Position numbers and translations under genes: made by a program. A stretch of 64,000 nt of DNA. It comes from Achromobacter marplatensis. GTDB taxonomy: Bacteria; Pseudomonadota; Gammaproteobacteria; Burkholderiales; Burkholderiaceae_B. Below the pieces are notes generated by a model that had not been told where the DNA came from, did no database searches, and saw nothing but the letters and a program-made list of their open reading frames with translations. This document shows, one piece after another, positions 54,081-61,780 of this stretch; the first letter of the stretch is position 1, and every line of letters starts with the position of its first letter. The stretch covers positions 1 to 64,000 of the forward strand of contig NZ_NJIG01000020.1 in the NCBI RefSeq assembly GCF_002209535.1, written 5' to 3'.

Positions 54081-54181
54081 GATTTGTCTCGAGTGCTGTT
54101 AGCGTGGCGGCAAAACGGTAAATAATACGCTGGTTCCGGGCGGGGCTGGCCGGCAGCCGCCCCCGGGACGCTTCGTGGCCA

Positions 54182-55018
54182 TCAGGCGGACGCGCCGCCC
54201 CGGGCCGCAAACGCGCTGGGCGACTCGCCCACGGCGCGGCGGAACATCGCCGCAAAGGCGCTGGGGCTGTCGTAGCCCAGGTCCAGCGCCACATCCAGCA
54301 CGCGCGCGCCGCGCGCCAGCCGCTCCATGGCGGCCAACAGGCGCGCCTGCTGGCGCCAGCGCCCGAAGGTCATGCCCGTATGGCGCAGAAACAGGCGGTG
54401 CACCGTCTTGGGGTCCACCCCCAATTCCCGCGCCCAGTCCGCCGCGCCGGCCTGGCGCTCAGGGTGGCGCACGATGGCGCGGCAGATGCGCGCCAGCCGG
54501 GGCTCGGCCGGCTGCGGCAAATGCAGCGGCAACACGGGTTCCTGGCGCAGTTCGTCCAGCAGCAGCATCATCAGCCGGCCGTCGCGCGTGTCGGGCGCCC
54601 AATCCAACGGCACGTCGGCCGCGGCCACCATCAGTTCGCGCAGCAGCGGCGAAATCGACAGCACGCAGCATTGCTCGGGCAGATGCGCCGCGGTTCCCGG
54701 CTCGACGAACACGGTGCGCATGCGCGGTTCGCCGCTCATGCGGATGCCATGCGGCACCCACGCCGGCACCCAGACGCCGCGCGTGGGCGGCACGATCCAG
54801 ATGCCGGCGTCGGTATCCACCACCATCACGCCGGAGATCGCATAGAGCAACTGCCCCCGGCGGTGCCGGTGCCGCCGCACGCGATGGCCGTCTTCGTAGT
54901 CCACCGCCAGCCCCGCCACGGGACGCTGGGACGATTCGTAGGGAAACAGGTCCAAATCCGCGGGAGAGCGCGGTTTCCCGGAAGGCGACGGAGTTGGGGT
55001 GGGCGGCGAGGTGTCCAT
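54182..55018 (-). CDS. AraC-family regulator with cupin sensor domain
   Basis: This 278-residue regulator has an N-terminal AraC-type cupin (about 40-150; YEDGHRVRRHRHRRGQLLYA) and a C-terminal double helix-turn-helix (about 185-270; LGVDPKTVHRLFLRHTGMTF and LDLGYDSPSAFAAMFRRAVGESPSAF). The cupin-AraC fusion resembles NimR/YbbB-like regulators that often control an adjacent divergent transporter. Here the divergent neighbour is the leuA fragment 346 bp away. The ATG at 55018 follows a weak ribosome-binding site. Confidence 0.88.
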   Translation of the reverse strand: MDTSPPTPTPSPSGKPRSPADLDLFPYESSQRPVAGLAVDYEDGHRVRRHRHRRGQLLYAISGVMVVDTDAGIWIVPPTRGVWVPAWVPHGIRMSGEPRMRTVFVEPGTAAHLPEQCCVLSISPLLRELMVAAADVPLDWAPDTRDGRLMMLLLDELRQEPVLPLHLPQPAEPRLARICRAIVRHPERQAGAADWARELGVDPKTVHRLFLRHTGMTFGRWRQQARLLAAMERLARGARVLDVALDLGYDSPSAFAAMFRRAVGESPSAFAARGGASA

Positions 55019-55364
55019 TTTGCGACGATGGATGTCTTGATAGCGTTAGACGGTCTTTTCAAGTGTACCTACCATCCCCGAATCCCTGCTGAATCCCCTC
55101 ACGCCCCCATGCCCTTGCCGTTCGCCCTCCCTGCCACCCACGCCGCGCTTGCGGCCGCCGGGCATGGCTGCGCGAACGGCACGGCCGCCCCCGCCCTACC
55201 CCTGCGACTAGCGCGCGGTTGCCGGGCCTTGCGCCCCGTGGCCGCCCGGCAGCCCGGGGCCCGCTGACGGGCCCTGAAGCCACCTCCCCCTTGCTGTGCC
55301 GTCGCCGCGCCTTGCGGCCATGGCGTTCTGATGCCGCGGCGCCTGCTCGCGGCCGGAGGTTTCC
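55019..55364. other. 346-bp gap between araC and the leuA fragment
   Basis: This must hold both promoters. The only AT-richer part is about 55020-55090. A small open frame from about 55109 contains several Leu codons but is Ala/Arg-rich throughout and shows no leader-peptide layout. GGAGGTTTCC at 55353-55362 is the leuA ribosome-binding site. Confidence 0.5.
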
Positions 55365-56402
55365 ATGCTTGAACAACCCCAAACCAAGTACCGTCCCACG
55401 CAACCCTTCACACGCGATTACGCGGAACGCACCTGGCCTTCGCGCCGCCTGACTGCGCCGCCTGTCTGGATGAGCACCGACATGCGCGACGGCAATCAGG
55501 CGCTGATCGAACCCATGGACGGCGCGCGCAAACTGCGCATGTTCGAGCAACTGGTGGCGGTGGGCGTGAAGGAAATCGAAGTGGCGTTCCCATCGGCATC
55601 GGACACGGACTTCAACTTCGTGCGCAAGCTGATCGAAGAGCGCCGCATACCGCAAGACGTGACGATCGAAGTGCTGACGCAGTCGCGCCCCGACCTGATC
55701 GAACGCACCTTTGAATCGCTGCGCGGCGTGCCGCGCGCCATCGTGCACCTGTATGCGCCCATCGCGCCGCAATGGCGGCGCATCGTATTTGGCATGACGC
55801 GCGCCGAGGTCAAGGAGATCGCCCTGGCCGGCACCCGCCAGATCCGGGCGCTGGCCGACGCCCACCCCGAGACGGAATGGATTTACGAATACTCGCCAGA
55901 AACATTCAGCCTGGCCGAGCTGGATTTCTCGCTGGAGGTCTGCGATGCCGTCAGCGCCATCTGGGGTCCCACGCCCGACCGCAAGATGATCGTCAACCTG
56001 CCGTCCACGGTAGAGTGCACGACGGCCAACGTGTATGCCGACCAGATTGAATGGATGCACCGCCACCTGGCGCGGCGCGACAGCATCGTGCTGAGCGTGC
56101 ATCCGCACAATGACCGCGGCACGGCCGTCGCCTCAGCCGAGCTGGCAGTGCTGGCCGGCGCCGACCGCGTCGAAGGCTGCCTGTTCGGCAACGGTGAACG
56201 CACGGGCAACGTGGACCTGGTGACCTTGGCCATGAACCTGGACCTGCATGGCGTGCAGAGCGGCCTGGACTTCTCGGACATGGCCGCCGTGCGCGAATGC
56301 GTCCAGGACTGCAACCAGCTTCCCGTGGATGTGTTCCACCCCTACGCGTTCACGCATGCAACGCCAGCAGCGCCTCCTGCAGGTGGCGCAACCCCCGGCT
56401 AA
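55365..56402 (+). pseudogene. leuA: 2-isopropylmalate synthase, truncated after the catalytic barrel
   Basis: The 345-residue frame matches the first 325 or so residues of the LeuA2-type synthase (usually about 550-570): [13 protein letters not shown] (metal and substrate site), [27 protein letters not shown] (metal-binding His pair) and [18 protein letters not shown]. After [12 protein letters not shown], where LeuA should continue with GDLVFTAFSGSHQDAI, the frame runs into unrelated Ala/Pro codons and stops inside the convergent LysR gene (53-bp overlap). The linker and C-terminal regulatory domains are missing, so it is unlikely to make leucine precursors alone. Start and ribosome-binding site are intact. 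Confidence 0.8.
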
Positions 56403-57240
56403 GCGGCTTGTCGCGGCGCAGGACAAGGGCCAGGTCGCGCGACAGACGAGGCGTCAGCGAACGCACGGCCAGCGCATCGCGCTGGCCCGCGCCCGACACG
56501 GCAAGCTTGGGCAACACCGCGCAGCCCAGGCCCGCCGCGACGATTTCCTTCATGGCTTCCGTGCTGCCCAGTTCCATGACGGGTTTGGCCGCCAATCCTG
56601 CCGCTTCGAACCAGTCGTCCACCAGCCGGCGCGTGCGGGCGCCGGGTTCGAACAGCACCAGCGGCAGCCCCGCCAGCGACTGGGGCGTCACCACATCGGG
56701 AATCGCGCCTGCGTCGCGGGCAGGGAAGATCGCCACGAACTCGTCTTCCATCACCGGGTTGACCTGGAACATGCGTCCCGGCGCAGGCAGGGTGACGAGT
56801 GCCATGTCCAGCGTGTTGTTCTCCAGACCGCGCAGCATGTCCGACGTGTTGCCGGTGCTGGCCACGATATCCAGCGCGGGAAAGCGGCGGCGCAGGTCCG
56901 CCAGCACGGACGGCAGCAGATAGGTGCACGCGGTGGCGCCGGTGCCCAGCCGGATGCGCCCGGAGACTTGGGACGCATGCGCGGACATGGCCTGCTCGGC
57001 CTGCGCCAGCGCGGCATCGATAACGCGGATATGGGTCAGCAGTTCCAGCCCCGCGGCGGTCGGGCCGGCGCGGCGGCCGATGCGCTCGACCAGCTTTACG
57101 CCGAAGCGCCGCTCCAGTTGGCGGATCTGCAGGCTGACGGCGGGCTGGGTCACGCCGCCGCGCTCGGCGGCAGCGGAAAAACTGCCTAGTTCAACTACCT
57201 GGGCAAAGGTGCGCAGATGGTCCAGGTTCAGGCCACGCAT
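56350..57240 (-). CDS. LysR-family regulator
   Basis: This 296-residue LysR protein has helix-turn-helix [22 protein letters not shown] and effector domain with [17 protein letters not shown], reminiscent of CysL/GltC-like regulators. It diverges from the GNAT-MFS pair with a 58-118 bp gap carrying two direct repeats, so it likely controls them. Its 3' end lies at the leuA break point. Confidence 0.88.
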   Translation of the reverse strand: MRGLNLDHLRTFAQVVELGSFSAAAERGGVTQPAVSLQIRQLERRFGVKLVERIGRRAGPTAAGLELLTHIRVIDAALAQAEQAMSAHASQVSGRIRLGTGATACTYLLPSVLADLRRRFPALDIVASTGNTSDMLRGLENNTLDMALVTLPAPGRMFQVNPVMEDEFVAIFPARDAGAIPDVVTPQSLAGLPLVLFEPGARTRRLVDDWFEAAGLAAKPVMELGSTEAMKEIVAAGLGCAVLPKLAVSGAGQRDALAVRSLTPRLSRDLALVLRRDKPLSRGLRHLQEALLALHA

Positions 57241-57246
57241 CGGATC

Positions 57247-57286
57247 AATCCAAAGTTTTACTTATGAAAACCATAATAATCCAAAG
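57247..57286. promoter_or_regulatory. direct repeats AATCCAAAG in the lysR/GNAT gap
   Basis: AATCCAAAG at 57247-57255 and again at 57278-57286, exactly 31 bp (three turns) apart; each continues as (T/C)TTTA, so the similarity extends over about 14 bases. They lie between the LysR start and the GNAT gene in an AT-rich patch. They are probable LysR binding sites. Confidence 0.5.
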
Positions 57287-57358
57287 CTTTATTAATGCAT
57301 GACGTTGCGCGACACTGGCGGCTGGTTTTTCCCCGTCACCGAACCACCCCGTCCTTTC

Positions 57359-57904
57359 ATGTCGCCCACCCTGCCCACCGTCCTGATCCGCGACAGCGCG
57401 GACGCGGATCTGCCTGCCATCAAGACCCTATACGCCCACCACGTCGAACACGGCACCGCCTCGTTCGAACTGGAACCGCCCTCCATCGCCGAGATGCGCC
57501 AACGCCGCGGCAGCGTGCTGGAAAAGGAAATGCCCTACCTGGTGGCCGAGATCAACGGTGAAGTGGTGGGCTACGCCTACGTCACGCCTTACCGCCCGCG
57601 CCCGGCGTATCGCCATACGGTCGAGGATTCCGTGTATGTGAAAGCCGGCCGCGCCGGCCTGGGCATCGGCGGCAAGCTGCTTGCCGCGCTGATCGAACGC
57701 TGCACCGCCGCCGGCTGGCGCCAGATGCTGGCAGTGGTGGGCGACAGCCGCAACGCCGCGTCCCTGGCCCTGCACGCCAGCCAGGGCTTCCATCCGGTGG
57801 GCACCCTGCGCTCCGTCGGACATAAGCATGGCGAATGGCGCGACACCGTGCTGATGCAGCGCGCCTTGGGCGAAGGCGACGCCACGCCGCCGCAGCGCCC
57901 GTGA
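57359..57904 (+). CDS. GNAT N-acetyltransferase (phosphinothricin/methionine-sulfone acetyltransferase-like)
   Basis: This 181-residue acetyltransferase (from ATG 57359) or 201 residues (from ATG 57299) has the PAT-type opening VLIRDSADADLPAIKTLYAHHV, FELEPPSIAEM, and the acetyl-CoA loop RAGLGIGGKLLAALIER. Relatives inactivate phosphinothricin or methionine sulfoximine. The shorter start gives the standard N-terminus; neither has a good ribosome-binding site. Its stop overlaps the MFS start (GTGA). Confidence 0.87.
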   Translation: MSPTLPTVLIRDSADADLPAIKTLYAHHVEHGTASFELEPPSIAEMRQRRGSVLEKEMPYLVAEINGEVVGYAYVTPYRPRPAYRHTVEDSVYVKAGRAGLGIGGKLLAALIERCTAAGWRQMLAVVGDSRNAASLALHASQGFHPVGTLRSVGHKHGEWRDTVLMQRALGEGDATPPQRP

Positions 57905-59082
57905 TCCCGCCGCGCGCCATCGTCTGCCTGGGCCTGACCCAGCTGGTCGGCTGGGGCGTGACGTTCTACCTGATCGGCGCCCTGGGCCCGGCCATGGCGG
58001 CCGACCTGGGCTGGAACGCCGCCACGGTCTACGGCGGCTTCTCCGCCGCCATCGTGACGATGGCGCTGGTGTCGCCACTGGCTGGCATGGCGGTGGACCG
58101 CTGGGGCGGCCACCGCGTCATGCCGGTAGGCGCGGTCGTCGCCGCAGCCGGCTGCGCCTTGCTGGCCGCCGCCCACGCCATCGCCGTGTATTTCCTGGCG
58201 TGGGTGCTGCTGGGCATCGGCATGCGCCTCTGCCTGTACGACGCCGCCTTCGCATCGCTGGCCCGCGCCGCCGGGCCCACCGCGCGCCGCCCCATGTCGC
58301 AGATCACCCTGTTCGGCGGCCTGGCCTCGACTGTGATGTGGCCCGTCGGCCATGCGCTGTCCGCCTGGCTGGGATGGCGCGGCGCCGTCCTGGTCTATGC
58401 CGCGCTGGCCCTGGCGACGCTGCCGCTGTATCTGGCGATGCCGCGTAAACGGTACGCCGCCCCCGCCACGGCCGCCAACAAGCATGCCGCCGGCCTGACA
58501 CGCACCGCCGGCGAACGCCGCCTGGCCGGCACGCTGTATGCGGTCATTGCGATGCTGACCAACTTCCTGGCCGCCGGCAACGCCGCCCATCTGATCTCGT
58601 TGCTGTCCGGCCTGGGCCTGGCCGCCGCCACTGCCGTGAGCGTGGCGGCCTTGTGGGGCGTGGGCCAATTCGCCGCCCGCGTGGCCGACGTGGCCCTGGG
58701 GTCAAGGCTGCACCCGCTGACGCTTACGCTTGCGGTCAGCGGCCTGTTCCCGCTTTGCTTTCTGCTGGCCTTGCTGTCCCGGGGCAACCTCTACGCCACC
58801 GCCGCTTACGCCCTGCTCTATGGCGCTTGCAACGGCCTGATGACGATCACCCGCGGCACGCTGCCGCTGGCCCTGTTCGATTTCCGCAGCTACGGCGCGC
58901 TGGTCGGCGCCCTGCTGATCCCCAGCTTCCTGCTGACGGCCACGGCGCCCGTGGCCTATGCCTTCGTGATCGAACAGTTCAGCGCGCGGGCCGCGATGGG
59001 GATGTCTGCTGGATTGGCCGCGGCCATTCTGGCGGCGGCATTCGCGCTCCGGTGGCGCTTTATCGCCCGGGTTCGGGCATGA
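57901..59082 (+). CDS. MFS-family transporter
   Basis: This 393-residue protein has 12 predicted transmembrane segments, six on each side of a central loop (about residues 185-205), and an A-motif-like GMAVDRWGGHRVMPVG between segments 2 and 3. GTG 57901 overlaps the acetyltransferase stop by 4 bp; the frame upstream of it is the acetyltransferase gene in another frame. Its partner acetyltransferase and the LysR suggest a small resistance or detoxification cassette. The substrate is unknown. Confidence 0.86.
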   Translation: MIPPRAIVCLGLTQLVGWGVTFYLIGALGPAMAADLGWNAATVYGGFSAAIVTMALVSPLAGMAVDRWGGHRVMPVGAVVAAAGCALLAAAHAIAVYFLAWVLLGIGMRLCLYDAAFASLARAAGPTARRPMSQITLFGGLASTVMWPVGHALSAWLGWRGAVLVYAALALATLPLYLAMPRKRYAAPATAANKHAAGLTRTAGERRLAGTLYAVIAMLTNFLAAGNAAHLISLLSGLGLAAATAVSVAALWGVGQFAARVADVALGSRLHPLTLTLAVSGLFPLCFLLALLSRGNLYATAAYALLYGACNGLMTITRGTLPLALFDFRSYGALVGALLIPSFLLTATAPVAYAFVIEQFSARAAMGMSAGLAAAILAAAFALRWRFIARVRA

Positions 59083-60652
59083 CTGCGGCGTGGTGCGCCC
59101 GCTGCCCGGCCAATGCGCGGGCGAACTCATCGCTGGAAGCGGGTTTGAAGAACAGCAAGCCCTGCATCAGTTCACACCCGGCATCCAACGCGGCCTGACG
59201 GTGCGCATCGGTTTCGATGCCGTCAGTCACGGTCGTGATGCCCAGGTCTTTCGCCAATTGGCAGATGGAGCGCAACACCTTATGGGAATCCGGATGGCGC
59301 GCAGCATTCCAGACGATGGATCTCTCCAGCTTCAGGCCGGACAGCGGCAGCGTCGATAGCCATTCCAGGTTGTTGTAGCCCTTGCCGAAATCGTCCAGCC
59401 AGACCTGCACCCCAAGGCTTGTGAATTCTTCCAGAACGGCACGCATGTCGGCCGAGCCCACCTGGGAAGTCGTCTCTTCAGTGATTTCCAGGCGCAGATC
59501 CCGCGGTGAAAGACCGTACGAAAACACCCCAAGCAAAATAGCGTCCACGACGTCCCGGCGGGCGAAGCTCTGGGGAGAGACATTGATGTTGACGACCGTG
59601 CCAGGGCTTGCCCCGATCTGCCGCCAGTGGGCCAGGTCGGCAGAAATGGTCCGCAGCCCCCAGCCCACCAGTTCATGCGCGCCCTCCGACTTGCAGGCGT
59701 CGCGCAACAGGCCTTCGATGTCCCCGCCCATCCCGCTGGCATCCTTCCACGCGAGCGTCGCCTCCGCGCCGGCGATCTCCTGCGTGTGCGCCAAGACGAT
59801 AGGCTGATAGAGAAAGTGCAGCCGCTCGTCCTGGATTGCCGTCAGCAGTGGGTATTCAGGATCTTCAGGCTTGCGCATAGGAGGCCGGATGATCGCGGGC
59901 GGGGTCGGCGGCAGCCTCGCGCCGTCAACCCGCAACTCGCCCGAAAACGAGTACCCCTTGCCCCGCATGCTGCGTATGGGAATGGATGCGCCCGCGACAT
60001 TTCCCTTGCGCTTGAGCCGGCTGACGATCAGGTCCAGCGACCTGCCATTGCCCGCGACGTCCTCGCTATCGATCGCGAAGTCGCCTCGCCCCACCATTTT
60101 TTCGGGGTGCCCAAGCATGGTTTTCATGATCGCCCTTTCCATTGGCGTCAGGCTGACACCAACGCCTGCCGGGGAGGTCAGCGTCCATTCATTGTCCGCA
60201 AGCCGCCAGATCTTTTCTTCGGGCGCAGGACTGGCCACGGCCTGCCCGAGGGGGGGCTCCATCCGGCGCGCCGCATGGCCGACCGGCGCATAGGCAAGCG
60301 TGAGCTTGCGCTGCGCGGACTGGATGGCGGCCGCCACTTCGCTGTAGCTGATGTTCGTGCCGTAGCAACTATCCGCGCCGGCCAGCAGCGCATTGATCCG
60401 CACCGTTGGGCTTTCGATGTCGCGTATCGCGATGATCGTCGAGCTGAGGAAATTTGCCCGCAACTGGCCGATGGTGATGTCCAGGTCCCGCGGCAGGCAC
60501 AAGTGCACCAGGATCTCGCCGGATAGGCGATTGGCAGAGGCATCCAGCAGCGAGACGGAGTTCAGAATAAAACCGATTTGCTCGAGGGAATTGGAAATGC
60601 CCCGTTTTGCAAATTCGTTGTCAAAAACGAGAATAATCCGCGACCGATTCAT
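59060..60652 (-). CDS. pseudo-receiver / OmpR-type winged-helix / EAL-domain protein
   Basis: This 530-residue protein joins three parts. Residues 1-120 are receiver-like, but the phospho-Asp position reads His50 (ILVHLCLP). Residues 150-238 form an OmpR/PhoB DNA-binding domain (LTPMERAIMKTMLGHPEKMV, RSLDLIVSRLKRKG, IPIRSMRGKGYSF). Residues 263-515 are an EAL domain with EAT (297-299) for EAL, N357, E389, DD at 420-421, K441, D477 where AEGVE has Glu, and Q497. Some cyclic-di-GMP phosphodiesterase residues are kept and some changed, so activity is uncertain. ATG 60652 is chosen by the MNRSRIILVFD opening. It ends 23 bp inside the convergent MFS gene. Confidence 0.85.
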   Translation of the reverse strand: MNRSRIILVFDNEFAKRGISNSLEQIGFILNSVSLLDASANRLSGEILVHLCLPRDLDITIGQLRANFLSSTIIAIRDIESPTVRINALLAGADSCYGTNISYSEVAAAIQSAQRKLTLAYAPVGHAARRMEPPLGQAVASPAPEEKIWRLADNEWTLTSPAGVGVSLTPMERAIMKTMLGHPEKMVGRGDFAIDSEDVAGNGRSLDLIVSRLKRKGNVAGASIPIRSMRGKGYSFSGELRVDGARLPPTPPAIIRPPMRKPEDPEYPLLTAIQDERLHFLYQPIVLAHTQEIAGAEATLAWKDASGMGGDIEGLLRDACKSEGAHELVGWGLRTISADLAHWRQIGASPGTVVNINVSPQSFARRDVVDAILLGVFSYGLSPRDLRLEITEETTSQVGSADMRAVLEEFTSLGVQVWLDDFGKGYNNLEWLSTLPLSGLKLERSIVWNAARHPDSHKVLRSICQLAKDLGITTVTDGIETDAHRQAALDAGCELMQGLLFFKPASSDEFARALAGQRAHHAAVMPEPGR

Positions 60653-60792
60653 ATTGATTAAGCCCTGATTAATAATGCCGTTCCATCGAACGGTATCGAA
60701 ATGTGTGGATGCATTTCCATACCTGGAACAGAGTAGCAAAAAAAGGGGGCTCAATACGAAAAGGGCGACTTTAAGTCAATTTTTATTGAATA

Positions 60793-60814
60793 TTATTCAT
60801 ATTAATATGAATAA
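60793..60814. promoter_or_regulatory. perfect 22-bp AT palindrome upstream of the winged-helix/EAL gene
   Basis: Half-site TTATTCATATT followed by its exact complement makes a 22-bp perfect palindrome, 141 bp before the ATG of the EAL gene and 90 bp past the queC stop. In a GC-rich chromosome it stands out strongly. It is a candidate operator, possibly for the gene's own DNA-binding domain. Confidence 0.55.
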
Positions 60815-60902
60815 CTCTCAACATATCAAAATAAACCTCGCCACGCTGCGAAATATAGCGATACGCGTCATCGCGACAACCCGCGGCGAAGTCAGGACGG
60901 CA

Positions 60903-61613
60903 TCAGGCCCGGGCGGCGGTCCATTTTTCCCAGCCTGCGCGACGCAGCTTGCAGGCCGGGCATGTGCCGCAACCGTAGCCCCAGCCGTGGCGCGCGCCGC
61001 GTTCGCCCAGGTAGCAGGTGTGGCTTTCCTCGACGATGGTTTCAACCAGCGCGTCGCCGCCCAGCGTCTGGGCAAGCGCCCAGGTCTCCGATTTGTCGAT
61101 CCACATGAGCGGGGTCTCGATGGTGACGCGGCTGCCCAGGCCCAGGCCCAGCGCCACCTGCTGCGCCTTGATCGTGTCATCGCGGCAGTCGGGATAGCCC
61201 GAGAAGTCGGTTTCGCACATGCCGCCGACCAGCACGTCCAGTTGGCGGCGGTAGCCCAGCGCAGCGGCCAGCGTCAGGAAAAGCAGATTGCGGCCGGGCA
61301 CGAACGTGTTGGGCAGGCCATTAGCCTGCATCTCGATGGCGCGGTCGCTCGTCATGGCGGTATCGCCCACCTGGCCCAGCACCTTCAGGTCCAGCAGGTG
61401 ATCTTCGCCCAGCCGCGCCGCCCATTGCGGGAAGCGCGCGCGGATGTCGCGCAGCACGTTCAAGCGGGCATCCAGTTCAATGCGGTGCCGCTGGCCGTAA
61501 TCGAACGCCACCGTTTCCACATGGGCATAGCGGTCCAGCGCCCAGGCCAGGCAAGTCGTGGAGTCCTGGCCGCCCGAAAAGAGGACAAGTGCGCGGCGTT
61601 GATGGTTTTGCAT
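60903..61613 (-). CDS. queC: 7-cyano-7-deazaguanine synthase
   Basis: This 236-residue enzyme of queuosine synthesis converts 7-carboxy-7-deazaguanine to preQ0 with ATP and ammonia. It has the PP-loop [34 protein letters not shown], and the zinc-binding cysteines in [25 protein letters not shown] read in order. Length is typical. It stands alone, 168 bp from the divergent ppc gene. Confidence 0.95.
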   Translation of the reverse strand: MQNHQRRALVLFSGGQDSTTCLAWALDRYAHVETVAFDYGQRHRIELDARLNVLRDIRARFPQWAARLGEDHLLDLKVLGQVGDTAMTSDRAIEMQANGLPNTFVPGRNLLFLTLAAALGYRRQLDVLVGGMCETDFSGYPDCRDDTIKAQQVALGLGLGSRVTIETPLMWIDKSETWALAQTLGGDALVETIVEESHTCYLGERGARHGWGYGCGTCPACKLRRAGWEKWTAARA

Positions 61614-61780
61614 AAAGGGGGCTTGTGGAAAGACGAAGGGAATAGGCGAACTTTAACGCAGCCCCCAGGCCCCTCGCGTAAGCAAGCCTGCGTAAAATCG
61701 GTGGCGTTTCCCATCCGGTAGTTCTCAGCACCCCGTTTGCCTCCCCTTCCCCTTTCAGCCGCCCGACGGATCCCCGCCCG

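Noticed and set aside
52044-54125. 693-codon open frame antisense to ilvD
   Set aside because: Shadow of ilvD, which has all its cluster-binding cysteines on the other strand.
55109-55267. Possible leucine-rich leader peptide and attenuator before leuA
   Set aside because: Leu codons are scattered in an Ala/Arg-rich frame and no competing terminator/antiterminator stems were found.
55365-56402. Complete 2-isopropylmalate synthase
   Set aside because: Homology stops near codon 325; the linker and C-terminal domains are absent downstream in any frame.
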